Origin: Terrimonas_A sp051954695
GTDB taxonomy: Bacteria; Bacteroidota; Bacteroidia; Chitinophagales; Chitinophagaceae
Direction of reading: 5' to 3'
Length of the DNA stretch: 64,000 bases
Assembly (NCBI GenBank): GCA_051954695.1
Contig: JBQCHL010000009.1
Span: 62,001 to 126,000, forward strand
Shown here: in pieces, positions 15,542-24,253 of the stretch
Layout: the number at the start of each line of letters is the position of its first letter
Position numbering within the stretch: the stretch's first letter is position 1
Notes under the pieces: model-generated
What the model was told of the DNA's origin: nothing
The model's database searches: none
The model's input: the letters and a program-made list of their open reading frames with translations, nothing else
Position numbers and translations under genes: made by a program

Positions 15542-17614
15542 ATGGCCTATCCATATATTCCATACTGGAAAAAAATCCCCATAATAAGGGTGCTTACCAT
15601 TTTTTTACCGGGTATTGTACAGCAATTTCACTGGCCCATTCCGGTCAGTGTTCTTCAAGGTTTGGCGATGATCAGCACCAGCATTTCACTCATTTTCCTG
15701 CTTTTCCCACTTCCTTTTTTTAGCCGGTATAAACTGGGTGTTCTCAATGGCTTATCGGTGTTTCTGTTTTTTGCTGTGTTGGGAAGCTTATCTGCCTGGC
15801 GGCAGGATATCCGTCTGCGCTCCCATTGGCTTGGTAATATATACAAAGAAAATGATGCTGTGCTCATAAAACTGGAAGAATCACCCATCCAAAGATCGAG
15901 AAGCTCCAAAGCCAGGGCTTCCATTACCGGATTGTTCCGAAATGATAGCCTTATCCCAGCACAGGGAGGGGTCATTCTCTACTTCAGCAAAGATTCTTCC
16001 CTGCCTGCACCGAGGTCCGGAGATGAATTACTCATTTGCCGGATTCTGCAACCTATCCCTGCTTCAGCCAATCCCGGTGGCTTCGATTTTCAACAATATG
16101 CTCTTTTCCAGGGCATCACCCACCAGGCTTTTTTGCGCAAGGGCGATTTCATCATCACCGGTCATCGATCATCTGTTTTGCAATCGTTGATCCATCGCAT
16201 CAGGTCATGGGTGCTATCGGTTTTGCAAACTGCCTTCCCTGATAAAAACGAACGCGGGCTCGCAGAAGCCCTCCTCATCGGTTATAAAGATGAACTGGAC
16301 AAAGCACTCGTGCAATCCTATACCAATACCGGCGTGGTGCATATTATTGCCATATCCGGTTTGCATCTCGGCTTGATCTATTGGTTGCTGGTGAAGCTAT
16401 CACGGCCAATGCAAAGAAGCAGGTATTTAAAATGGGTTCGCCCTTTATTTATTATTACAGGCCTCTGGCTTTTTGCCTTGCTGGCCGGCGCACAGCCATC
16501 TGTGCTGCGCTCAGCGTTGATGTTTACCTGTATTGTTCTAGGTGAAAGTCTTTCACGGAAATCCAGTGTTTATAATTCATTGGCCGTATCCGCTTTTCTT
16601 CTGCTTTGCTACCACCCTTACTGGCTTTGGGATGCCGGCTTTCAATTATCGTACGCCGCTATCATCGGCATTGTGGCATTCATGAAACCATTATACCGGC
16701 TTTTCACTATTCGCAATAAATTGCTGGACCATATCTGGCAACTCAATGCAGTAACACTTTCTGCCCAGGTGCTGACAATACCTATCTGCGTTTTTCATTT
16801 TCATCAATTTCCTGTCTACTTCCTGCTGGCCAATTTTATCGCAGTTCCTCTTTCAAGTTTGATACTGCTGGCAGAGATCCTTATCTGTTGTACCAGCTTT
16901 ATTCCTTTCCTGGTTTTACTGATCGGGAAAGCCACTGCCTTTCTCATCCGGTTTATGAACACTTTTGTTGAACGTGTTGAAACACTTCCTTTTTCAGTCT
17001 GGAATGGATTGCAGATCAGTTTTGTTCAGGCAGCTTTACTAATGCTTTGCCTGGTATCTGCCTCCATCTGGTTCTTCTCTCCAAAAAAGCGGATCATTTT
17101 GTTGTATACCAGCCTTATCAGCCTGACGGGGTTTATGATACTACGTTCTTTTTCTTTCATCAGTGCCGGTCAGCAAAAAAAGATCATCGTTTACCAGCAA
17201 TCAGCAGATTTTATCTATGGCCGAAAATATGTTTCCATTCCCTTCTCCACTACCTACAATCCCACTTATATAAATCCCTCCCGGATACTTTTCCGGCTTT
17301 CTCCTGCAAAAGAAATTCCGGCATTCAAGGCTTCGGGCAACCATATCTCTTTCCTGTCAAAAAAATTGATCCTGCTGAATGGCCTGAGGCATTATCAGCC
17401 TGGGCCTACCAGGGCCATTGTCGACCTGCTCATCCTTTCTCAAAATCCTCCTGAAGATGCCAGGCGGCTCTCCCGGAGCCTGGATATCAGGCAGGTAGTG
17501 GCTGATGCTACTGTACCTGCCTGGAAAGTCCGTCGCTGGCAGCAGCAGTGTGATTCACTTGATATACCTTTTCATGATGCAAGAACAAAAGGAGCTTTTG
17601 TGATGAACCTGTGA
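15542..17614 (+). CDS. comEC: ComEC/Rec2-type DNA uptake channel
   Basis: An inner-membrane channel that carries single-stranded DNA into the cytoplasm in natural transformation. Seen: a DUF4131-like N-terminal part with helices (about 15-95) and a soluble domain to about 210; then the competence domain with the signature NTGVVHIIAISGLHLGLIY at about 261-279 and many helices to about 535. The last 150 residues are soluble, but I see no H-x-H-x-D-H motif, so the metallo-beta-lactamase-like nuclease domain of longer ComEC proteins is reduced or inactive. At 690 residues this is the shorter version. The frame is intact, unlike comF in this window. Confidence 0.9.
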   Translation: MAYPYIPYWKKIPIIRVLTIFLPGIVQQFHWPIPVSVLQGLAMISTSISLIFLLFPLPFFSRYKLGVLNGLSVFLFFAVLGSLSAWRQDIRLRSHWLGNIYKENDAVLIKLEESPIQRSRSSKARASITGLFRNDSLIPAQGGVILYFSKDSSLPAPRSGDELLICRILQPIPASANPGGFDFQQYALFQGITHQAFLRKGDFIITGHRSSVLQSLIHRIRSWVLSVLQTAFPDKNERGLAEALLIGYKDELDKALVQSYTNTGVVHIIAISGLHLGLIYWLLVKLSRPMQRSRYLKWVRPLFIITGLWLFALLAGAQPSVLRSALMFTCIVLGESLSRKSSVYNSLAVSAFLLLCYHPYWLWDAGFQLSYAAIIGIVAFMKPLYRLFTIRNKLLDHIWQLNAVTLSAQVLTIPICVFHFHQFPVYFLLANFIAVPLSSLILLAEILICCTSFIPFLVLLIGKATAFLIRFMNTFVERVETLPFSVWNGLQISFVQAALLMLCLVSASIWFFSPKKRIILLYTSLISLTGFMILRSFSFISAGQQKKIIVYQQSADFIYGRKYVSIPFSTTYNPTYINPSRILFRLSPAKEIPAFKASGNHISFLSKKLILLNGLRHYQPGPTRAIVDLLILSQNPPEDARRLSRSLDIRQVVADATVPAWKVRRWQQQCDSLDIPFHDARTKGAFVMNL

Positions 17615-17627
17615 TGGCGTACTTTTG
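17597..17627 (+). promoter_or_regulatory. purH promoter, full Bacteroidota consensus
   Basis: TTTG (17597-17600), 19-base spacer, TACTTTTG (17620-17627): exact matches at both boxes. It overlaps the last codons of comEC and lies 60 bases before the purH ATG. Confidence 0.75.
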
Positions 17628-17686
17628 CGGCTCAATTTTAAAGAGGATCTGGTTCTCAGGTCCATTGCAAATCAAAAAAAAACCGG

Positions 17687-19210
17687 ATGAACAAGAAGAT
17701 CCAATCTGCACTGATTTCCGTTTTTTATAAAGACGGTCTGGAATCCCTCGTAAAATGGCTGGCTGATAACGGAGTAACTATTTACTCAACAGGCGGCACG
17801 CAACAATTCATTGAAAAGCTGGGGATCAGCGTTGTACCGGTTGAAAACCTCACTACTTATCCATCCATCCTGGGCGGCAGGGTAAAAACCCTGCATCCTT
17901 CCGTATTCGGCGGCATCCTTGGCAAAAGGGATGATGAAACCCATCTGCAGGAAATGAAACAGTACAATATTCCTGAACTTGACCTGGTGATCGTAGATCT
18001 CTACCCGTTTGAAGAAACAGTGGCCAGCACCAATGATGAAAAGCTGATCATTGAAAAAATAGATATCGGCGGGCCTTCCATGATCAGGGCTGCTGCTAAA
18101 AACTTCCGCGATGTAACAGTGATCGCTGCTAAAAAAGAATATGCTACCCTGGAGAATCTCCTGCGCGAACAGAACGGCGAGCTCTCCCTGGAGCAACGGA
18201 AAGCTTTTGCAGCCAAAGCATTTGAAACAGTGGCACATTATGATGTGGCTATCGCAAAATATTTCAACCCTTCCAACTCATTATACTTCCTGGAATCAAT
18301 TCCTTTTCCCAAAGCCATGCGCTACGGCGAGAACCCTCATCAGTCAGGTGTTTTCTATGGTGACCTGGAAAAACTGTTCAACCAGTTGAACGGAAAGGAA
18401 CTTTCTTACAATAACCTGGTTGATGTAGATGCTGCGATGCAACTCATCAATGAATTTCCTCCTTCCGCAGCAGGTATCACTTTTGCCATCATCAAGCACA
18501 CCAATGTATGCGGTATAGCACAGCGCCCCGGTGTAAAAGAAAGCTGGGATGCCGCCCTTGCAGGCGACCCCGAAAGTGCTTTTGGCGGAGTGCTGGTAAC
18601 CAATGGAAAAATAGATAAAGCAACTGCAGAAGCCATCAATGAACTTTTCTTTGAAGTGCTGATCGCTCCTTCTTTCGCAGAAGATGCCTTAGCTATACTG
18701 AAATCAAAAAAGAACAGGATACTGCTCGAATTAAAAGCTCAGCCTAACAAGAAGGAACAATACAAATCAGTATTGAACGGTGTATTGGTGCAGGGTATTG
18801 ACGAAGGCAATTATGCTGAATGGAAAGAAGCCGGTGGCAGAGATACAAGCGCTGCAGAAAAAGATGATCTGATATTTGCCAACCTGGTATGTAAACATCT
18901 TAAGTCAAATGCCATTGCATTGGTGAAAAACAGGCAACTGATCGGCAAAGGCTGCGGTCAAACCAGCCGTATCGATTCATTGCGCCAGGCCGTTGAAAAA
19001 GCCAAACAGTTCAAATTTGATCTTACTGGTGCTGTAATGGCCAGTGATGCGTTCTTTCCGTTCAACGACTGTGTGAAATTGGGTCATGAAGCAGGTATCA
19101 CTTCCTTTATCCAGCCAGGCGGTTCAATCCGGGACAATGATTCCATTGAATACTGCAAAGAGCATAAACTGGCCATGGTGATCACCGGCACACGGCATTT
19201 CAAACATTAA
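17687..19210 (+). CDS. purH: Bifunctional AICAR formyltransferase / IMP cyclohydrolase
   Basis: Catalyses the last two steps of IMP synthesis: formylation of AICAR by 10-formyl-THF and ring closure. The MGS-like cyclohydrolase domain is at about residues 1-140 (STGGTQQFIEKLGI, GGRVKTLHPSVFGGIL, DLVIVDLYPFEETV) and the formyltransferase domain follows, with the RYGENPHQ motif and the catalytic KHTNVCG, where the usual Pro is Val. Length 507 is normal. The gene has its own promoter and its stop overlaps the start of the EamA transporter gene by one base. Confidence 0.97.
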   Translation: MNKKIQSALISVFYKDGLESLVKWLADNGVTIYSTGGTQQFIEKLGISVVPVENLTTYPSILGGRVKTLHPSVFGGILGKRDDETHLQEMKQYNIPELDLVIVDLYPFEETVASTNDEKLIIEKIDIGGPSMIRAAAKNFRDVTVIAAKKEYATLENLLREQNGELSLEQRKAFAAKAFETVAHYDVAIAKYFNPSNSLYFLESIPFPKAMRYGENPHQSGVFYGDLEKLFNQLNGKELSYNNLVDVDAAMQLINEFPPSAAGITFAIIKHTNVCGIAQRPGVKESWDAALAGDPESAFGGVLVTNGKIDKATAEAINELFFEVLIAPSFAEDALAILKSKKNRILLELKAQPNKKEQYKSVLNGVLVQGIDEGNYAEWKEAGGRDTSAAEKDDLIFANLVCKHLKSNAIALVKNRQLIGKGCGQTSRIDSLRQAVEKAKQFKFDLTGAVMASDAFFPFNDCVKLGHEAGITSFIQPGGSIRDNDSIEYCKEHKLAMVITGTRHFKH

Positions 19211-20229
19211 TGCCCCGATTCGATATATACAGAACATTATCCCAAACCAGTAATTCCATTAAGGAACTATCGGTTTTTAACCCGCTTACCATCCATCGCA
19301 AAGGCACAAAAGCAAAAGCTGTTTTTGCGCTGGCCATGGTTTGCATTCTATGGGGCACCACCTGGGTAGCTTCTAAGCTTGGAGTCAAATACATGCCTTC
19401 CCTGCAAATGGCCGGTATACGTCAAACACTGGGAGGGCTTTGTTATGTGATCTTCTTTCTTGCCAAAGGCGCCCGTTTTCCTGCCAGGAAAGAATGGGGA
19501 AGCATCGTTGTTCTAAGCCTGCTCAATTTCGCACTCACCAATGGGCTCAGCACCTGGGGATTGAAACATATCACGGCCGGTCTGGGTGCTATTATGGGAG
19601 CGATCTTCCCTTTATGGCTTGTAGTGATCGGCCTGTTCTCAGGGAGCAAAACTCCTTCTCGCGCTATTATTGGCCTGCTGATAGGCTTTGCAGGTATCTG
19701 TATAATTTTTTATGAGCATCTGCAGGATTTTTTCAACCCGGATTTCCGCTTTGGTATCCTCATTTCGCTGGTTGCTACCTGGACCTGGGCATTCGGTACG
19801 CTTTACACTAAAAGAAAAGCCGCGAGTTTCAATCCATATTTCAGTCTTGGTTTGCAGATGGTGATATCCGGTATCATCCTTTTAGTGTTCACTCAATTGG
19901 TCAACACACCTGAAACAAAATCCGCCGTTCCATTCACCGCCATTCCCTGGCAATCCTGGGCAGCAGTTGCCTACCTGGTGATCTTCGGATCTGTACTTTC
20001 TTTTATTGCTTATTTATATGCACTGCAACATCTGCCTACAGAGCAGGCTTCAATTTATGCTTACATCAATCCTATTGTAGCCGTATTGCTGGGTTGGTTA
20101 TTATTTGCTGAAAGCATCAGTGTGTTTATCGTTATCGGAGGGTTGGTTACGCTGGTCGGTGTGTATATGGTAAACAAAGCGTTCAAGACATTGCCTGCAG
20201 TAGAGCAGCCGGAAGCAGAAGGGATTTAA
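19210..20229 (+). CDS. EamA/DMT-family transporter
   Basis: A drug/metabolite-type exporter of the inner membrane. Two EamA repeats of about five helices each are visible (about residues 35-165 and 180-315): the first begins FALAMVCILWGTTWVASKLG and the second ends with the FGSVLSFIAYLYALQHL and YINPIVAVLLGWLLF segments typical of the family. The ATG shares its first base with the purH stop (TAATG), so translation may be coupled, though the first 30 residues are not typical of the family and could be an extension. The substrate cannot be told from sequence. It faces the next gene with 6 bases between stops. Confidence 0.88.
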   Translation: MPRFDIYRTLSQTSNSIKELSVFNPLTIHRKGTKAKAVFALAMVCILWGTTWVASKLGVKYMPSLQMAGIRQTLGGLCYVIFFLAKGARFPARKEWGSIVVLSLLNFALTNGLSTWGLKHITAGLGAIMGAIFPLWLVVIGLFSGSKTPSRAIIGLLIGFAGICIIFYEHLQDFFNPDFRFGILISLVATWTWAFGTLYTKRKAASFNPYFSLGLQMVISGIILLVFTQLVNTPETKSAVPFTAIPWQSWAAVAYLVIFGSVLSFIAYLYALQHLPTEQASIYAYINPIVAVLLGWLLFAESISVFIVIGGLVTLVGVYMVNKAFKTLPAVEQPEAEGI

Positions 20230-20235
20230 CCCGGA

Positions 20236-21531
20236 TCATATTTCATTCATGAATGCTTCGTACATCTCCCTCCATCCTTCATATAGCTTATCAGTGCCCA
20301 GAAAGGAATTATGCCAGATCATGATAAAAGTTCCCTGTACCTGTTTCACTTCCTTATAAAAATGCCGCATCTCTTCCAGAGCCTGCTGCGGGGAGTAATG
20401 CTGTTCATAAAAAGAATTGGCTTCCATAAAGCAGAAGGGAAATAAAAGAAGATTGGTTGCCGCTTCTGCATCAAGATCATACCAGTAAAATGGTGTGGTC
20501 ACCGAGGCACGGAAACCGTTGATGCTGCCATATCCCATAGAGAAATCAAACCCGATCTTATTTGCAATCAGTTTGCGGAAGGTTTCCGGTAAAGTAAACC
20601 GGATATAATGCTGCCTCGAAGAAACGATGGAATTACCATTGATGGCTGCTAACTGAGCAATTTCCTTTTGCAGCAAACGTTCATCATCTCCGCTTTGCCA
20701 GGAAGGATGAATGCCTACGGGGTAGCGGATGATATGATCGCTGATCAATTCTTTCATTGCCTTCTTTGCAGGAGAAATGTTCTTATCATACCGGCTATTC
20801 TTTTCTGCTATCAGGAAAAAATAATAGGGTCTTAATTTCTTTTTTTCGTGAAGCTGATTCATCCAGCCATATGCATCAAACGGATCTTTTTGTTTTTCCC
20901 GTAAAACTGCTATCCGGTCTTTTACTGCTTTCCATTCTCCTTTCAGCAATGAGCGGGCAAAACCTCCCAATTGCCGCCACCATCCTTTATGTTTGTACGA
21001 CCAGGCAATATCTATATCATAAGTGGGAAGGAGCAAAAAGGGGGAAGATTTAAAAACAAGCGCAGGGAAATGTTGTTTCAGCACTTCTTTAAAATATTGC
21101 ATCCAGATATTTACCAGGGGAAGATTTAAAAATCCTTCGCGGAAAGCCAATGAGTTTTCATGGGCATATCTGCCATAGCTGTCTTTTTCATGCGGAAGAT
21201 ATTCTTCATAACGGCTGACCAGGTAAAAGCTCGCTGCAAAAATGTCGAAAGGATAATCCCCGTTGGTTTCAAAAAATGCTTTATAGCCGTTTACATTAAA
21301 ACAAGTTATTTCCTGTGAGGCAATCGTTTTTTGAAAAAGGAGTGGGTGGGCTTCGATAAAAAGTTCATCTGCTCGTAATCGCTCTGTTGAGTAATTGATG
21401 CAGGACTTATTATACTCCAGAAAAGCCTTTTTATCAGATGTAAGTTCAAAACCCTGTTGCATGATTTCTTTGCCGAAGAAATCAAGAATGTATTGCACCC
21501 TGGGTGTTATTTCAGGAACAAAGATGAGCAA
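20236..21531 (-). CDS. DUF7033 / polysaccharide deacetylase-like protein
   Basis: A cytosolic protein of about 431 residues. The N-terminal 90 residues match DUF7033 (LLIFVPEITPRVQYILDFF) and the rest resembles the polysaccharide deacetylase fold: PTYDIDIAW is the usual Asp-containing strand, YPVGIHPSW carries the metal-binding His, and FDFSMGY and IMIWHNSF follow. I start it at the TTG at 21531 because family members begin just before the LIF.P.ITPR segment. The longer reading from the ATG at 21582 would translate part of a dispersed CACAAAG repeat. Substrate unknown; such genes often serve surface polysaccharides. It follows lutB closely. Confidence 0.78.
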   Translation of the reverse strand: MLIFVPEITPRVQYILDFFGKEIMQQGFELTSDKKAFLEYNKSCINYSTERLRADELFIEAHPLLFQKTIASQEITCFNVNGYKAFFETNGDYPFDIFAASFYLVSRYEEYLPHEKDSYGRYAHENSLAFREGFLNLPLVNIWMQYFKEVLKQHFPALVFKSSPFLLLPTYDIDIAWSYKHKGWWRQLGGFARSLLKGEWKAVKDRIAVLREKQKDPFDAYGWMNQLHEKKKLRPYYFFLIAEKNSRYDKNISPAKKAMKELISDHIIRYPVGIHPSWQSGDDERLLQKEIAQLAAINGNSIVSSRQHYIRFTLPETFRKLIANKIGFDFSMGYGSINGFRASVTTPFYWYDLDAEAATNLLLFPFCFMEANSFYEQHYSPQQALEEMRHFYKEVKQVQGTFIMIWHNSFLGTDKLYEGWREMYEAFMNEI

Positions 21532-21565
21532 GGTTGGAATATTTGGTTTTACAGTTAGTGAGAAA

Positions 21566-21585
21566 TCCCACAAAGAGCACAAAGA
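21566..21585. repeat. Half-site of the CACAAAG repeat
   Basis: TCCCACAAAGAGCACAAAGA resembles one arm of the inverted repeats at 8910-9008 and 26204-26317, but no second arm is present. It sits just after the lutB stop codon. Confidence 0.6.
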
Positions 21586-22977
21586 TCATTTTGCCGCTTT
21601 ACCTTCTCCCCGTTTTTCTTTCCATTGTTCATTGAACGATTGCTTAGGAAATTCCAGTTTTCCCCTGTGTTCGGTCCACGATTTTCCTACCTTATTCACA
21701 AACCAGCCCTTCATATTTCCGCTTGCCATATTCATCCAATTCCGGCGAAGCATGGCCCGCTTCCATATTTTCCAAACCATTTTTTCGGAAAACGTTGCTT
21801 CTCCTTCTTTCACAGCTTCATGCCTGTTTTCGAGCAACAGCTCATGCAGGTTTATCTTCACCGCACACACTTCCGTGCAATTACCACAAAGAGAAGAAGC
21901 ATAACTCAGGTGCTTCCATTCTCCAAGATCTTTAAGGTTGGGAGTGATCACTGAGCCGATAGGACCGCTATAGGTTGTTCCATAAGTATGGCCGCCAATA
22001 TTTTTATACACAGGGCAGGCATTCAAACAGGCACCGCAACGGATACAATAGAGACTTTCCCTTTGCTTTTCATTGGCCAGGATATTGGTTCGGCCGTTAT
22101 CAAGCAATATCACATACATTTCTTCCGGCCCGTCTGTTTCTCCTTCCTGTTTTGGGCCAGCAATGATCGTATTGTATGAAGTGATCCTTTGTCCAGTTCC
22201 ATAAGTAGCCAGCAATGGCCAGAACAAAGAAAGGTCCGTCATGGATGGAATAACCTTCTCGATCCCTACCACTACAATATGGGTTTTAGGCATGGAACAG
22301 CTCAGTCTTCCATTTCCTTCATTTTCTGTTACAGCTACTGCGCCTATATCAGCTATGATGAAATTGGCCCCGGTAACACCTACTTCGGCTTCCCGGTATT
22401 TTTCTCTCAAAATGCCCCTTGCTACCAGTGTAAGTTGTTCCGGAGCGAGGTTTGGATCTGTTCCCAGCTTTTCTGCGAACAGCCGGGCAACATCCTCCTT
22501 GCTTTTGTGCATGGCTGGCGTTACGATATGATAAGGCGGTTCGCCATCCAGTTGTTGTATATATTCACCCAGATCGGTTTCAACACTTTCAATACCTTTT
22601 TTTTCCAGGAAGTCATTGAGATGAATCTCTTCCGTCACCATGCTCTTGCTCTTCACCAGGGTCTTGCAATTCTTTTCATCGCAGATCTTTCCTATTTCTT
22701 CCAGGGCTTGTTTTGCATCTTCCGCCCAGATCACTTTTGCGCCTCTCCTGGTAATGGCGGTTTCAAAGCTTTCCAGTTGCTGATCCAGTGTTTCAATAGC
22801 ACGCCATTTCAGGTTTTTGGCCCTTTCCCTGGCGAGATTCAATTCGGCAAACTGCAACTTGCCCTGCGGCACTGCTGCATTGTACTTGCCTATATTGAAA
22901 TTGATCGTCCGCCGGTGATTGAGGTCAGCGGCTTTCTCCGAACTTTTATCGAGAAAACTGGATACTGTTTCTTTCAC
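21586..22977 (-). CDS. lutB: Lactate utilisation iron-sulfur protein LutB/LldF
   Basis: A subunit of the LutABC-type L-lactate dehydrogenase complex, cytosolic or membrane-associated. The LUD domain fills about residues 60-300 (TGANFIIADIGAVAVTENEG is the family signature). Two iron-sulfur motifs follow: C311-x2-C314-x2-C317-x3-C321 and C364-x2-C367-x3-C371. Length 463 is normal. lutA and lutC are not adjacent. Its start overlaps the stop of the upstream DUF3109 gene (ATGA), so the two are translationally coupled. Confidence 0.92.
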   Translation of the reverse strand: MKETVSSFLDKSSEKAADLNHRRTINFNIGKYNAAVPQGKLQFAELNLARERAKNLKWRAIETLDQQLESFETAITRRGAKVIWAEDAKQALEEIGKICDEKNCKTLVKSKSMVTEEIHLNDFLEKKGIESVETDLGEYIQQLDGEPPYHIVTPAMHKSKEDVARLFAEKLGTDPNLAPEQLTLVARGILREKYREAEVGVTGANFIIADIGAVAVTENEGNGRLSCSMPKTHIVVVGIEKVIPSMTDLSLFWPLLATYGTGQRITSYNTIIAGPKQEGETDGPEEMYVILLDNGRTNILANEKQRESLYCIRCGACLNACPVYKNIGGHTYGTTYSGPIGSVITPNLKDLGEWKHLSYASSLCGNCTEVCAVKINLHELLLENRHEAVKEGEATFSEKMVWKIWKRAMLRRNWMNMASGNMKGWFVNKVGKSWTEHRGKLEFPKQSFNEQWKEKRGEGKAAK

Positions 22978-23597
22978 GCTGGATTGTTTGTCTGTTGTTC
23001 AAAATAGTCCTCAGCGATAGCATCGAGCGTTTCATAAAATTCTTCGCCATACTTCCTGATCAGAGGTTCTTTCAGGAACTTGTACACCGGCACCTGCAGT
23101 TGCTCTCCCAGTTGGCAGGCTGGGCTGCACAATCTTTGCCTGGGTTCATAATTCACCCGGTCATAATCCCCATGCTTACCGGGTTTGGCAATGATGGGAT
23201 AGAGATGGCAACTGATCGGTTTTTTCCAGGGTATTAGTCCATCATAATATGCCTGTTCAAAAGCACATTTGATAAGACCGTCTTTTTCCCGGAAAGCGTA
23301 CACGCATATTTCGTTGTCGCTGGGCAGCGTGGGAGTTACCCAGCCAAACTCATGATCATATTGATAGAAACCTTTTTTCTCTATCTCGGCAATGGCTGCA
23401 GGTGGCAGGTATGGTTTCACCTGCTCATAATACTTTGATACCATCGCCAGTTCTTCTTTTGATAAAGGAGCTCCGGCATCGCCTTCTTCACAGCAGCCTC
23501 CTTTGCACTTAGCCAGGTCGCAGACAAATTTCTTCTCTACCACCTCATCACTGATCAATATATTGTCTATTACAATCACAAAAGGTCTTTTGGGCAA
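22974..23597 (-). CDS. DUF3109 family cysteine-rich protein
   Basis: A 207-residue cytosolic protein of unknown function. It has a conserved cysteine set: CDLAKCKGGCCEEGD at about residues 26-40, a single C in ICVYAF, KPISCHLYPI, and LCSPAC near the C-terminus. This layout is that of DUF3109, related to small zinc- or iron-binding Fe-S-like proteins. It overlaps lutB by 4 bases and may belong to the same unit. Confidence 0.85.
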   Translation of the reverse strand: MPKRPFVIVIDNILISDEVVEKKFVCDLAKCKGGCCEEGDAGAPLSKEELAMVSKYYEQVKPYLPPAAIAEIEKKGFYQYDHEFGWVTPTLPSDNEICVYAFREKDGLIKCAFEQAYYDGLIPWKKPISCHLYPIIAKPGKHGDYDRVNYEPRQRLCSPACQLGEQLQVPVYKFLKEPLIRKYGEEFYETLDAIAEDYFEQQTNNPA

Positions 23598-23627
23598 AGT
23601 TACGGCCTCAGCATCTAAAATCCGGGC

Positions 23628-24224
23628 TTATCTCCACCGCAACGTATTAATCAAATGCTTCAGATCTTGCTTTAAAAAATCATTTACAATACCTAAGGAA
23701 TCTTCATTGGGAGTAGCATCAAAATAAAGGGCTCCGCGAAGAAAATGGCGGGTACTGTCAGTCACAAAAAACTGGTTGGCCGTAGCTGTATTGCCTGAAA
23801 GGGAAAAATAGATCCCTTCCACGCCGTTGGGGGTAACAATGGGGCTGTCAACAATACCGGTGGCGACATCCGTATGCTGTTTGTACGCCATTTTAAAACC
23901 ATCATTCACAAGGGAATCAAAATTGCGGGGAGTCACTCCCTTATAACTTACATATATCCTTCCATGGAAACGTGGGATATCGATATTGATCCACCAATCC
24001 CCGGCTTTGGCGTCAAAGAAAGATGTGTCTTTTATCACATGTGCATATACAGGGTATTCAAATGTATACGGATAACCAGGTTGATCAAACAGTTGATATT
24101 TCTTTTCTGGAAAGCTTACCTTGAAATAACCTTTTTTTCTGTATGGATAGGGGCTATTGCAGGACAACAAAAATGCTGTTCCTATTGCACACGCCAGGAG
24201 CAGGAATAAATAATTACGCTTCAA
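23628..24224 (-). CDS. gldD: Gliding motility lipoprotein GldD
   Basis: GldD is required for gliding motility in Flavobacterium johnsoniae. The 198-residue protein has a lipoprotein signal with lipobox LLSC (Cys22), then the family pattern: YPYRKKGYFKVSFPEKKY, FEYPVYAHV, WWINIDIPRFHGRIYVSYK, and GNTATANQFFVTDSTRHFLRGALYF. It is the last gene of the ssb-gldE-gldD group, the same order seen in flavobacteria. Confidence 0.93.
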   Translation of the reverse strand: MKRNYLFLLLACAIGTAFLLSCNSPYPYRKKGYFKVSFPEKKYQLFDQPGYPYTFEYPVYAHVIKDTSFFDAKAGDWWINIDIPRFHGRIYVSYKGVTPRNFDSLVNDGFKMAYKQHTDVATGIVDSPIVTPNGVEGIYFSLSGNTATANQFFVTDSTRHFLRGALYFDATPNEDSLGIVNDFLKQDLKHLINTLRWR

Positions 24225-24253
24225 AATAGTTGCTGTTTAATTTTAGTGGCCCT

